Of a DNA stretch of 21,643 nucleotides, positions 1-8,100 are shown one piece after another (the first letter of the stretch is position 1; each line of letters opens with the position of its first letter). The DNA is from CAZFXZ01 sp964523165. GTDB taxonomy: Bacteria > Patescibacteriota > Patescibacteriia > JACRDY01. Location: positions 1 through 21,643 of the forward strand of contig CAZFXZ010000011.1 in assembly GCA_964523165.1 (NCBI GenBank), written 5' to 3'. The position numbers were made by a program, and so were the translations under genes. The notes below the pieces were generated by a model. That model worked only from the letters and a program-made list of their open reading frames with translations, had not been told where the DNA came from and did not search any database.

Positions 1-3000
1 CAATCTTCACCGATTTCCGTCAAAGTATTGCCGCAAACTGGCGTGTCATAACGAGTATTGCCAGTGTTGAGCAAGCCGCCAGCACTGTTTTGTTTTAAAC
101 AATTAGCTGTGCATTGATTGCCGTCATTGCTAACCGGACCAGCTGGATAAAGGTTGGGGTTAGCTAATTCTCCACCGTCACATTCTTCACCTAGACCGAT
201 CTGACCATCACCACACAACGACAAACCAGCCACACTGCCAGATTTGGTACAGTTGTTAGCACAACCGTCGGTCGATAAATCGTTAGGCTCTTGACCGTTA
301 TCACAACCCTCCCCGACTTCCAACAAACCATTGCCACAGACGGCCCCAGAATTATTGTTGCCGGTATGTAAACAACTATTGGTATTACAGTATGAACCAC
401 CATCACATTCTTCACCCAATTCTAGAGTGTTGTTACCACAACTCGCTCCCCAAGTCGCCACCGCTGGCAAAGGTAAGCTGCCAACTAATTGACATGGCCG
501 ATCGGAGTTAGGACCATTACACCACAAAGCTTGAGGATCGTCACAATCTTCACCATAGTCGACAACACCATTGCCACAAGTTGCGACTTGAGAAATCGAA
601 GCCACAGGCTGATAGTTTGGATCGGGGTCAGCTGGATTATCAATCGCCGACCACGACCAAGGAAATGTTTCGGCTTGCAAGCGTTGACCAAAAGGCGAGC
701 AACTATCAGGCGCGCCGTATGGTTGAGCATAAAAACGCAAGTAATCGGGGATCAAAAAGAGGGCGGCCGGATCAGGGGCAATTAAAATTCTGTCAATCAA
801 ACATAGATTTGTTAGATCGCGAGTTTTGAAAATCCAACTAAAACTATCTGGACTGCCAAGCGGATAATTTAAATTGGTTAAAGGTTTGCCACTCGATGAC
901 AAAACATCACCGTCGATAATCACTCGATAATAAGTGTTGGGCAAAAAGGCATTGAGCGGCGCAACGGTCACTTCAACTGGATATTCAACGCCCGGCTCAT
1001 AATAAACCGGTGCGGCCAAATCGGCTGCGACTGGGTTAGAACAGGTCGGATCATCAAAACAAGTATAGAGATGAATATGGCCAGTCAAGGTGGCCTGATT
1101 TAGTTTGACATTAAACGCCGCGCCAATTTGAGCGTTGAGACAAGCCGCTTCACAACTCGGCCAATAGGCCACGACTTGTGGATCAGTAAAACTGATAAAC
1201 AATCGGCCACTATCATTAGCTTGGCTAACCGTCTCGGTGGCTTTGACCAAAACTGGACTACTCCCCGTTTCTGGTCCCAGCGCCTTAGCTTGCTTGCGAT
1301 ACGAGACTTCTTGATTTGACTGATAGCCACTTAATAAACTGGCATAAGGATTACCAAACGGATCATTGTTATTTTGCAAAGCCCAAGTCCAGTCGTAATC
1401 ACCGGCATCCAGAGCCACACAAGCGTTGTCACGAGCGTCGGGTACGGCTTCGTGATACACGTTGTTACCATTACTGTCCAGCAAAGGTCCGGTTTGACGA
1501 GCCGTGATCGGGTCGGGTATCACTTCAACACAGCCGACTTCACACAATGCCTCACTATCTCGGGTCCTAAACTGCCAGATATAATCTTGCAACAAAGGAT
1601 AATTACCCTGTCGTAAGTCAGAACGGATTTCATCACCAAAATCTGCATTGCCATTTTCACCCTTTAACGTAACTTGATAATAAGTGTTGGCCTGTAAATT
1701 GTTGGAAAAAATTGCCTTAAAACCAGCCGGACCACTCACGTCCTGACCATTGATCACCCGTGACTCGATAAATGAATCATAAACGATTTGATAATCATTA
1801 GCCGAGAGGGGGATGCGATTACCATCAGCACAAGAACTTTCGGCCTGACTAGTAGTGGCTTTTTTATCCGGATCAAAACTGCCCGTACAACGTTCAATTA
1901 CGATATTGCTATATTTTAAAGTTGTCTCGTCCAATAAAGTGGTGAAACGAGCCGTGACCACCGAATTAACACAAGCGTATTCATTGCCACGATCAGCGTC
2001 CCAATCGGGAGTCCGCGGACTCGGCGAAGCTAGATTTTGGTTGCTCTGACATTGTAAATTGCGGCGGCTGCATTCAAAAATCACTTCCGGGTAATTGGGG
2101 ATGTCGTCAGTGCTGTAAGCCCAAACATAGTTGGGGTAGTTACCATCAGCTAAACACATTTGACCGGCTGATTGATTAACACAGCTACCATCACCACAAC
2201 AAGACAAGGGCGGGGTTTGACCACAATCAGGTCGAGCCGTAGCATCCCAACGCCAACCGGTTGTTGTACACAACCAACACGAGTTACCACTATCATGCTC
2301 ATCAACATTGGTGGCCGTGCAAGCCGATTCGTTTGGCTGATCGTTACATGAAGTTAGGGTACAAGCGCCAACACCATAATTAATTTGGTTACTCTTGAGG
2401 CCATCGCGCGTCACCGTCACCGGACCAGACAAAGCATTGCCCGGCACTATGGCTTTAATTGATTCTTTTTGCCAACCATTGGCCACAATATCCGCTTGTT
2501 TATTTTCCCAAAAATCTACCCGACCATTAGTTTGAAAATTTAAATTTTCACCAAAAATATAAACTTCGATGCCCGTCGGTCCATTGTCTGGTGACAAGCG
2601 ACAAATCCCAGGCGTCGGGCTACCGGTCGTAACTTGAAAAGTCAAAGCATTACTCCAAGCCCCATCGGCCGTGCGAATAACCTGAATATCATATGACCCG
2701 ACAGCCAAGCCGGTTGGGACTTTGACGATGACTTGATCATTGTGCCAAAAATCATTTTGACAGGCGGCCGGAAAAGAAATGTCGGCTGGTGTTTTGTTGC
2801 CATCAGCGTCAACAAAATTTACCACCCCCTGAGTATAACCAAAATTGCGGCCGAAAATTGTGACGTATTGACCGACCGGACCCTGAGTCGGTGATAAATA
2901 ATCAATCCAAGGATTGGTGCTACTGGCATCGGAAGCAACATTAAACAATAAGCTGTTGCTAGTCTTGGCGCCAACCACGACCGTGGCCGTCGTCAAACCA

Positions 3001-5087
3001 AGCTGCAAATTTGGCACGCTGACGTTGATCGTTTTACCATCCAAAGACCAATCGTTGGTCGGAGCCGTCACCGAGCCGATTTCGACGCGATCTTGATCAT
3101 TATTATTTTGACCAAAACCTAAACCAAAAACATCAATGCGATTACCAAATATGCCAGTATCCGGATTTAAACGACAAAGACCCGGTCGGACCGTAGAATT
3201 GACGGTGAAATAACTATTTAATTCGGAAACGTCGTCTGTCCAATTACTCAAACTACCGGCTTGACTAGCAGTTACAACTTCTACCGGGCCGCTGATCGCG
3301 CCCTCTGGTACCACAACCACAATTTGATTGTCTTGCCAACTATTACCACAAGCGGCATTTACAGCGCTGGGGAAGGCGGCCACGACCTGGGAAGTTATTT
3401 GACCATTACCATCGATAGCACTGGGAAATTTGACCGTGCCAGCCTGACCGCCAAAATATCGACCGTAAATAGTCACCAAGTTGCCGGGCGCACCATCGGC
3501 TTTATCAATTTGGCTGATTTCTGGCAGACCCTGACAAGTACAGCTGTCCGGCCGACAATAGTTTGAAGCACAAATAGAGTTATTGGGCGTACAAACACTA
3601 TCGGTGGCATTAACATCACAAGCTTGACCATCGCAAGCACCGCACCATTCGCCACCGCAATCCGGGCCGGTTTCGCCAAATTCTTGGCCGCTATCAATTT
3701 GACCATTGAAACACCAGCTTGGTCGGACAAAAACATTGACGCGGTCATTGGCCTGATGATCGGCATAGTCAAAAACTTTGGCTTCAACATTATAATTCTG
3801 CAAAAGTTGTAAATTGGTCGTATCCCAATAACCAACTGATTGCCAGCGTAAAATTTGAGGATCGATTTGCGTCGGCGCCGTGTCAGTAAAAACCAACAAG
3901 GGCTGACCTTCACCATCATCCAAACCGATGGCTAAAAGTTGATTGTTATTATCATAAATTCGATATTCCACCAATTTAACGCCGGCATCATCGGTCGCCT
4001 GACTGTTTAAACTATAAGCGGGATCAGCCGCTGGGACATTCCAATTGTTTTGCGGTTTGGTCAAACGGGCCGTTGGATCTTGCAAGTCAATATTTTGGCC
4101 AACGGCAAAAGTATTAAAGCAGGCCTGACCGCTACAAACCAAATTTTTACCGCCGCTACTAGCCAAACCGCCACCAGACGGTTCGTTGGGCAAGACCATG
4201 ACAGCTACGGCACTGTTGGCGGCAAAACACTTCAAATCAGTATGTGGTTCGGGACAGGCTGTGTCAGGCCGGAAACTCAGGCGCGAGCCCTTGACCGTCA
4301 ATTGACCGGTCAACAAAGTGCCGTCGTCGACTACTCGACTGGGCGTGATGGTCGCTAAATTTTCTGTCGTTAACAAACCAGCATTAAGCTCGGCAACATC
4401 CAAATTATCTTTCAAAATTTCTGAGACGTCATAGAATTTCACATTGTCCGGACTGACGGTCGTATCATCAAGTTGCAAATTGAAATAAATATCGGCCACC
4501 ACATTACGAATTGGCACATATTTATTGGGGGCGTAGCCAACCACTCGCAAAGCGCTGTTGGTGGGTACGCATTCGGGATTGGTCGATTGACAGCTCGACC
4601 AATAATTACCTTGCGGCGTAGCCTGACAAGTTTGCGTACCGGCACAGCCAAAAGTGAAACAATCGCGAACTTCCCCGACTTGAGCACAAGGCTGAGCGGT
4701 AATGCCCGTAGCCTCACTCAAACGACTTAAAACAAAAGTTACGATAGCAAAAGACAAAATGATAATCACTAAACCAATGGTCCCATTTAATAAAGTCCGT
4801 TTGGCTTGAGCAATACGGTCTTCATTACCCCCAGCTGTCATCCACAAAAATCCACCGTACAACACAAAACCCACAGCCACGATCCCAACAAAGCCAAGGG
4901 CGTAGCGAATGATATTGGCCACGGTGATGCGAATATCGGTTGAGGACAAACCAGTTCCCGTGCCGTACTGGATACCCAAATCTTGTTCGGTCAACGCTTG
5001 ACTGACACCCACCGACCACAAACCAACCACGGCCGTGATAACGACCGCCGCGATGATAATCTTTTTGAAGACTGACAAGCTTTTCAT
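1..5087 (-). CDS. Giant surface protein, VirB2/TrbC-like N-terminus plus IPT/TIG, Ig-like and Cys-rich repeats (partial, 3' end beyond window)
   Basis: The frame opened by the ATG at 5087-5085 stays open to base 1, giving about 1,695 residues and no stop, so the C-terminus lies outside the window. Residues 1-31 look like a signal peptide. Helices at about 57-79 and 104-121 flank a loop with the motif MTAGGNEDRIAQAKR, as in the two-helix VirB2/TrbC-like pilin proteins of Patescibacteria. After a Cys-rich stretch come at least four IPT/TIG-like units starting near residues 521, 635, 725 and 826, with turns such as GNLVTIYGRYFG and GQYVTIFGRNFG. Then come SbsA-type Ig-like segments near 1026 and 1313. 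From about 1504 there are Cys-rich repeats of the DUF4215/Myxococcus disulfide type (CGNGVVDYGEDCDD, CGNNTLELGEECDG, CGNGLLEVGEGCDNG, CGDGQIGLGEECDGG). It starts 12 bases after the preceding paralogue's stop. A cell-surface adhesin is inferred; domains are assigned by eye. Confidence 0.85.
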   Translation of the reverse strand, partial: MKSLSVFKKIIIAAVVITAVVGLWSVGVSQALTEQDLGIQYGTGTGLSSTDIRITVANIIRYALGFVGIVAVGFVLYGGFLWMTAGGNEDRIAQAKRTLLNGTIGLVIIILSFAIVTFVLSRLSEATGITAQPCAQVGEVRDCFTFGCAGTQTCQATPQGNYWSSCQSTNPECVPTNSALRVVGYAPNKYVPIRNVVADIYFNLQLDDTTVSPDNVKFYDVSEILKDNLDVAELNAGLLTTENLATITPSRVVDDGTLLTGQLTVKGSRLSFRPDTACPEPHTDLKCFAANSAVAVMVLPNEPSGGGLASSGGKNLVCSGQACFNTFAVGQNIDLQDPTARLTKPQNNWNVPAADPAYSLNSQATDDAGVKLVEYRIYDNNNQLLAIGLDDGEGQPLLVFTDTAPTQIDPQILRWQSVGYWDTTNLQLLQNYNVEAKVFDYADHQANDRVNVFVRPSWCFNGQIDSGQEFGETGPDCGGEWCGACDGQACDVNATDSVCTPNNSICASNYCRPDSCTCQGLPEISQIDKADGAPGNLVTIYGRYFGGQAGTVKFPSAIDGNGQITSQVVAAFPSAVNAACGNSWQDNQIVVVVPEGAISGPVEVVTASQAGSLSNWTDDVSELNSYFTVNSTVRPGLCRLNPDTGIFGNRIDVFGLGFGQNNNDQDRVEIGSVTAPTNDWSLDGKTINVSVPNLQLGLTTATVVVGAKTSNSLLFNVASDASSTNPWIDYLSPTQGPVGQYVTIFGRNFGYTQGVVNFVDADGNKTPADISFPAACQNDFWHNDQVIVKVPTGLAVGSYDIQVIRTADGAWSNALTFQVTTGSPTPGICRLSPDNGPTGIEVYIFGENLNFQTNGRVDFWENKQADIVANGWQKESIKAIVPGNALSGPVTVTRDGLKSNQINYGVGACTLTSCNDQPNESACTATNVDEHDSGNSCWLCTTTGWRWDATARPDCGQTPPLSCCGDGSCVNQSAGQMCLADGNYPNYVWAYSTDDIPNYPEVIFECSRRNLQCQSNQNLASPSPRTPDWDADRGNEYACVNSVVTARFTTLLDETTLKYSNIVIERCTGSFDPDKKATTSQAESSCADGNRIPLSANDYQIVYDSFIESRVINGQDVSGPAGFKAIFSNNLQANTYYQVTLKGENGNADFGDEIRSDLRQGNYPLLQDYIWQFRTRDSEALCEVGCVEVIPDPITARQTGPLLDSNGNNVYHEAVPDARDNACVALDAGDYDWTWALQNNNDPFGNPYASLLSGYQSNQEVSYRKQAKALGPETGSSPVLVKATETVSQANDSGRLFISFTDPQVVAYWPSCEAACLNAQIGAAFNVKLNQATLTGHIHLYTCFDDPTCSNPVAADLAAPVYYEPGVEYPVEVTVAPLNAFLPNTYYRVIIDGDVLSSSGKPLTNLNYPLGSPDSFSWIFKTRDLTNLCLIDRILIAPDPAALFLIPDYLRFYAQPYGAPDSCSPFGQRLQAETFPWSWSAIDNPADPDPNYQPVASISQVATCGNGVVDYGEDCDDPQALWCNGPNSDRPCQLVGSLPLPAVATWGASCGNNTLELGEECDGGSYCNTNSCLHTGNNNSGAVCGNGLLEVGEGCDNGQEPNDLSTDGCANNCTKSGSVAGLSLCGDGQIGLGEECDGGELANPNLYPAGPVSNDGNQCTANCLKQNSAGGLLNTGNTRYDTPVCGNTLTEIGED

Positions 5088-5099
5088 GGTGAAATTTTA

Positions 5100-7241
5100 C
5101 TAAGGCGTGTTGGGTACGACGGGCAACGGCTGCGGGCAATTAGCCGCTTGCGGGAAAGCATTGCAACAAGCCGGCCGATCGGCACTACCGGCGCAATCTG
5201 GAGCGTTGCCACTCGGATCATTGGAAATACTACTGGTCGGGACAAAACAATTTTGATAAATATCTTTGATCCGACCGGTAAACTCGGTCGAATAATCAAA
5301 ACGTTGAGCTACTTGCCCACTGCCCTGACTTTCCTTGAATGGATCATGAAAGACTAAAACTGTAGTTTGGTCGGGTACGTTGTCAGCCGGATTGTCAGTA
5401 TCAATATTTTGCGCCCCCACCCACCAGGGCAAATCTTGTTCGATACTGGACGTGGACATCAAAGTTATGGCTCCCAAATCGCTGGTCAAGGTCCGAGCCA
5501 TCATGATACGACTAAAGCGGCCGTGACTCGCTCGGGTCAAATCTTGGACTTGAGCTTGTTTAACATCCGGCCAAATATCGGTGATTTGCGGAGCACCAAT
5601 GATAATTTTATTGTTGATAAAAAATTCCCACCAAAAATTATCGGCCGTCGGACCAATGGCGCAAGTTTGATGACTAGCATTGGCCTGAACTAAACCCTGG
5701 CAGTCAACACCTTGATAACCAGCGCCATTAAAACCATTACCATTCAAAGAATTACCAGCCACGTCCACCACACCTTCATAACCGCCACTACCAAAGATGG
5801 CGGCTGGATTGGCGGCATTAGCTGGTGTTTGTTGTAGCGGCGCGGCTTTGACCGTGACTTGCAAAGCGCTATTGGCCGGTAAAACATAAACCTCGTCACC
5901 GCAAGAATTTACCCCACCGACAACATTGGTTGTAAATTCCACAGTTTTATATTGATTGGCGACCGTAAAGGTCCCGGCCACGGCTTGGGGACTAGCTAAA
6001 TCTTGGACCACGACTTGACCGGCACTATCTCGGATGGCCAAACCACTGATCGGATCGCTTTGGATGGTGCCGGTTTGCTGGACTACAATATTTTTCAGCC
6101 CGATCACTTCACCCAGATTATTACAATCCCCCGCTTCCAGATCGGTTTGGTTACAAAGTCTAGCTACACCAGAAACAGTAGTCGGATCGACAGCTTCATT
6201 GAAATTTATTTGGACGACAACATTACGAGCATCGACAGCCCCAACGACAGGATAAACACTTTCCACGCGCGGCGGAGTCAGATCCAAAAAAGTCCCGACT
6301 TCAAAACTCCATTGATAAAAATTGGGCCGATCAGGGAAAGCGTCAGCTCGACTGCCACGACTGTTGAGTTTTTTGATCCCCTCGTCTAGTCGGACCATAT
6401 ACCACATGCGTTCGGACTCACTGCCCAGCGGTTGGATCGGCGTGAAAACAAATGTTTTCAAATCCTCAGTAAAGTTGACCGCGACTTGGCCATTGAGGCC
6501 ATCGAAAGCATTGTCGGCCAAAGCGGCATCAATATCTTCATTGGGTGTAAATTTAAAAATTTTTATGTTGTCATAATTCAATTCCATTTCTTGATTGGTC
6601 GTGTCATTGTTGAGCTCTTTGTAATTGGGATTGTCATCAGCCGTGTCAAAAGGCGTGCCGTTGTCATTGTAGCCGGCGATGATCGTTTCTAAAGATATGG
6701 GCTCTTTGAAAGTCACAATAATTTTGGTATTGCGAGCGATACAACCGGCATCGCTAGAGACTGAGTCGCAATGCGCCCCACGCGGCGGATAATGACTTTC
6801 GATAATCCCCCCACCCAGCGCACCTCGACCGACATTTTGACCGATCGGCGAGCCAAAAGGCAAGAGCCCGGACGCCCGCATCAAAGCATTGAAAATAAAA
6901 CTAACGATCGTAAAAGCCAACATGATAATGATCAAACCAATCGTGCCGTCGATCAAAATCCGCTTGGCTTGAGCAATTTTATCTTCCGAGCCCCCAGAAG
7001 TCATCCAAATAAACCCGCCGTAAACGATTATACCGACTGCCAAAATACCCAAAAAGCCCAAAGCGATACGAATAATCCTGGCAATAATGATACGAATGTC
7101 AGTACTGGCCAGACCGGTACCGGTAGCATACTCCAAACCCAGATCTTGAGCTTGAGAAATATTTGGATACCAAAAAATCACCAACAGCAAACAACCTAAG
7201 CCGACCAGGGCGAGAATTGTTAGTTTGGTGATCTTGGTCAT
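5100..7241 (-). CDS. Surface protein with VirB2/TrbC-like two-helix N-terminus and SbsA-type Ig-like domains
   Basis: A 713-residue protein. Residues 1-31 form a signal peptide (hydrophobic 7-25, likely cleavage after SQA). Helices at about 52-74 and 99-120 flank the loop MTSGGSEDKIAQAKR, nearly identical to the same region of the next gene, so the two are tandem paralogues in their first ~125 residues. The remainder is predicted to lie outside the membrane. It holds Ig-like (Big_5/SbsA) segments near residues 157-250 and from about 318 (PPRVESVYPVVGAVDA, then VVVQINFNEAVD), and ends in a Cys- and Pro-rich tail. The upstream gap to yqeY is 35 bases and shows no Shine-Dalgarno sequence; base -1 is C. 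A surface or adhesion role is inferred; no enzymatic motif is seen. Confidence 0.85.
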   Translation of the reverse strand: MTKITKLTILALVGLGCLLLVIFWYPNISQAQDLGLEYATGTGLASTDIRIIIARIIRIALGFLGILAVGIIVYGGFIWMTSGGSEDKIAQAKRILIDGTIGLIIIMLAFTIVSFIFNALMRASGLLPFGSPIGQNVGRGALGGGIIESHYPPRGAHCDSVSSDAGCIARNTKIIVTFKEPISLETIIAGYNDNGTPFDTADDNPNYKELNNDTTNQEMELNYDNIKIFKFTPNEDIDAALADNAFDGLNGQVAVNFTEDLKTFVFTPIQPLGSESERMWYMVRLDEGIKKLNSRGSRADAFPDRPNFYQWSFEVGTFLDLTPPRVESVYPVVGAVDARNVVVQINFNEAVDPTTVSGVARLCNQTDLEAGDCNNLGEVIGLKNIVVQQTGTIQSDPISGLAIRDSAGQVVVQDLASPQAVAGTFTVANQYKTVEFTTNVVGGVNSCGDEVYVLPANSALQVTVKAAPLQQTPANAANPAAIFGSGGYEGVVDVAGNSLNGNGFNGAGYQGVDCQGLVQANASHQTCAIGPTADNFWWEFFINNKIIIGAPQITDIWPDVKQAQVQDLTRASHGRFSRIMMARTLTSDLGAITLMSTSSIEQDLPWWVGAQNIDTDNPADNVPDQTTVLVFHDPFKESQGSGQVAQRFDYSTEFTGRIKDIYQNCFVPTSSISNDPSGNAPDCAGSADRPACCNAFPQAANCPQPLPVVPNTP

Positions 7242-7276
7242 GATTTTTGTTTTTAAATAAATTGTTGGTTGATCCG

Positions 7277-7729
7277 TTAACCCAATACCTCTTTGACCAG
7301 AGCACTGACGGCGCTACCGTCGGCATTGCCGGCTAATTCTTTCATCGTAGCGCTCATGACTGCGCCAAAGTTGTTTTGCAGATTAGCGTCCAATCCGGCA
7401 CGGACCTTGACGATCGCCGCCTTGATTTGCTCAGTCGAAACTTGGGCCGGCAAATATTTTTGCAAAATCGCCAAATCACTTTGTTCGCGTTCCAATAAAT
7501 CTGCCCGATTGGCTTTTTGATATTCAGAGATTGATTCTTGGATTTTTTTGACCGAAGATTTTACAACTTTCAAGACTTCTTCTTCGGTTAAAGGCTGATC
7601 GTTGCGACCGGCGCTCTTTTGTAAGACCGTCAATTCAGCCCGAACCAACCGTAGGACGTCAGTCACGGGCTTATCTTGATTTTTTATGGCGACCGCGTAA
7701 TCGCGATCAATGGTTTCTTGGAGTGACAC
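7277..7729 (-). CDS. yqeY: GatB/YqeY domain protein
   Basis: 150 residues, the usual length for stand-alone YqeY proteins. The family is related to the C-terminal tRNA-contacting domain of the amidotransferase subunit GatB; its own role is not well established. Recognisable features are the helical N-terminus (TDVLRLVRAELT), the segment ILQKYLPAQVS in the middle, and the C-terminal NNFGAVMSATMKELAGNADG, which matches the family's conserved G.VM..... pattern. The start is GTG at 7729-7727, the only non-ATG start I assign to a complete gene here. It lies 10 bases after the rpsU stop, and rpsU-yqeY is a pair known from other bacteria such as Bacillus. No Shine-Dalgarno sequence is visible, so translational coupling to rpsU is plausible. 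Confidence 0.92.
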   Translation of the reverse strand: MSLQETIDRDYAVAIKNQDKPVTDVLRLVRAELTVLQKSAGRNDQPLTEEEVLKVVKSSVKKIQESISEYQKANRADLLEREQSDLAILQKYLPAQVSTEQIKAAIVKVRAGLDANLQNNFGAVMSATMKELAGNADGSAVSALVKEVLG

Positions 7730-7739
7730 ACGTTTTTAT

Positions 7740-7967
7740 TTAACGGTAATCTTCTCTAAGCTTGCCGATTTTTTTCAAGTAATCTCGTTTTTCACGGAGT
7801 TCTTTGCGCCGCAAAGCAGAAATCTTGGTCGCATTGCGACTTTTGGTTTTGCTGTGATAGCGGATTTTTTTCGCTTGCAAGACCCGGCCGCTTTCGACAA
7901 TCTTACGATTGAAGCGACGGAGCAAGGCGTCAAAAGATTCTCCTTTTTTACGTTTGGCTTCTGCCAT
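7740..7967 (-). CDS. rpsU: 30S ribosomal protein S21 (bS21)
   Basis: 75 residues from the ATG at 7967-7965 (MAEAKRKKGES). A GTG three codons upstream is in frame, but the ATG is preferred because the purine-rich element AAAGGAAGGTGG lies 5 bases before it and overlaps the GTG. The sequence has the S21 pattern: FDALLRRFNRKIVESGRVLQ, then a basic helix and a Lys/Arg-rich C-terminus. S21 binds the small-subunit platform near the 3' end of 16S rRNA, next to the anti-Shine-Dalgarno. It is the first gene of a group rpsU-yqeY-surface proteins and has its own promoter and a ~100-nt structured leader. It is the only gene in the window with a convincing Shine-Dalgarno-like element. Confidence 0.95.
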   Translation of the reverse strand: MAEAKRKKGESFDALLRRFNRKIVESGRVLQAKKIRYHSKTKSRNATKISALRRKELREKRDYLKKIGKLREDYR

Positions 7968-7972
7968 CGCAA

Positions 7973-7985
7973 CCACCTTCCTTTC
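7973..7985 (-). promoter_or_regulatory. Shine-Dalgarno-like element of rpsU
   Basis: On the minus strand AAAGGAAGGTGG precedes TTGCG and then the ATG. AAGGTGGT differs from the ideal AAGGAGGT at one base, and AAGGA also occurs 11 bases from the ATG. No other assigned start in the window has a comparable purine-rich element. It decides the ATG over the in-frame GTG at 7976. Confidence 0.75.
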
Positions 7986-8049
7986 TAGTGTAGGTTTATT
8001 ATTTTTCTAAGAACCAGCTAGTGATTTTCTAGCCAAAAATAGCTAGAAA
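7982..8049 (-). promoter_or_regulatory. rpsU leader with mutually exclusive pairing arms
   Basis: On the minus strand arm 1 (8049-8042, TTTCTAGC) is the perfect complement of arm 2 (8033-8026, GCTAGAAA) across an 8-base loop. CTAGAAA recurs at 7988-7982, immediately before the GGAAGG of the Shine-Dalgarno-like element, so arm 1 could pair there instead over 7 bp and close the ribosome site. The complementarity is seen directly; a regulatory switch is inference. The local hairpin has no T-run after it and is therefore not a terminator. Confidence 0.55.
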
Positions 8050-8071
8050 TGACAAGTTGTTTCTTAATTGC

Positions 8072-8100
8072 ATCTTAACAGATTATTTGGTTTTTTTCAA
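8072..8100 (-). promoter_or_regulatory. Putative promoter of rpsU operon
   Basis: On the minus strand -35 TTGAAA (8100-8095) and -10 TAAGAT (8077-8072) are separated by exactly 17 bases. The -35 begins directly after the hisS stop codon. The predicted transcript starts near 8065, giving a leader of about 100 nt before rpsU. Confidence 0.6.

Noticed and set aside
1..600. A CRISPR-like or DNA repeat array at the left end, because TCACAATCTTCACC-type strings recur
   Set aside because: The recurrence comes from codons for the Cys-rich protein repeat (GEDCD/GEECDGG); spacing and sequence vary and the reading frame is continuous.
3261..5693. Several plus-strand frames of 60-130 codons here and across the window
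   Set aside because: They lie opposite clear minus-strand genes, have low-complexity or Ile/Thr/Arg-heavy translations, no start context and no family resemblance.
8026..8049. The inverted repeat after hisS as an intrinsic terminator
   Set aside because: No T-run follows it on the minus strand, the stem is A/T-rich, and it lies downstream of the predicted rpsU promoter, so a leader role fits better.
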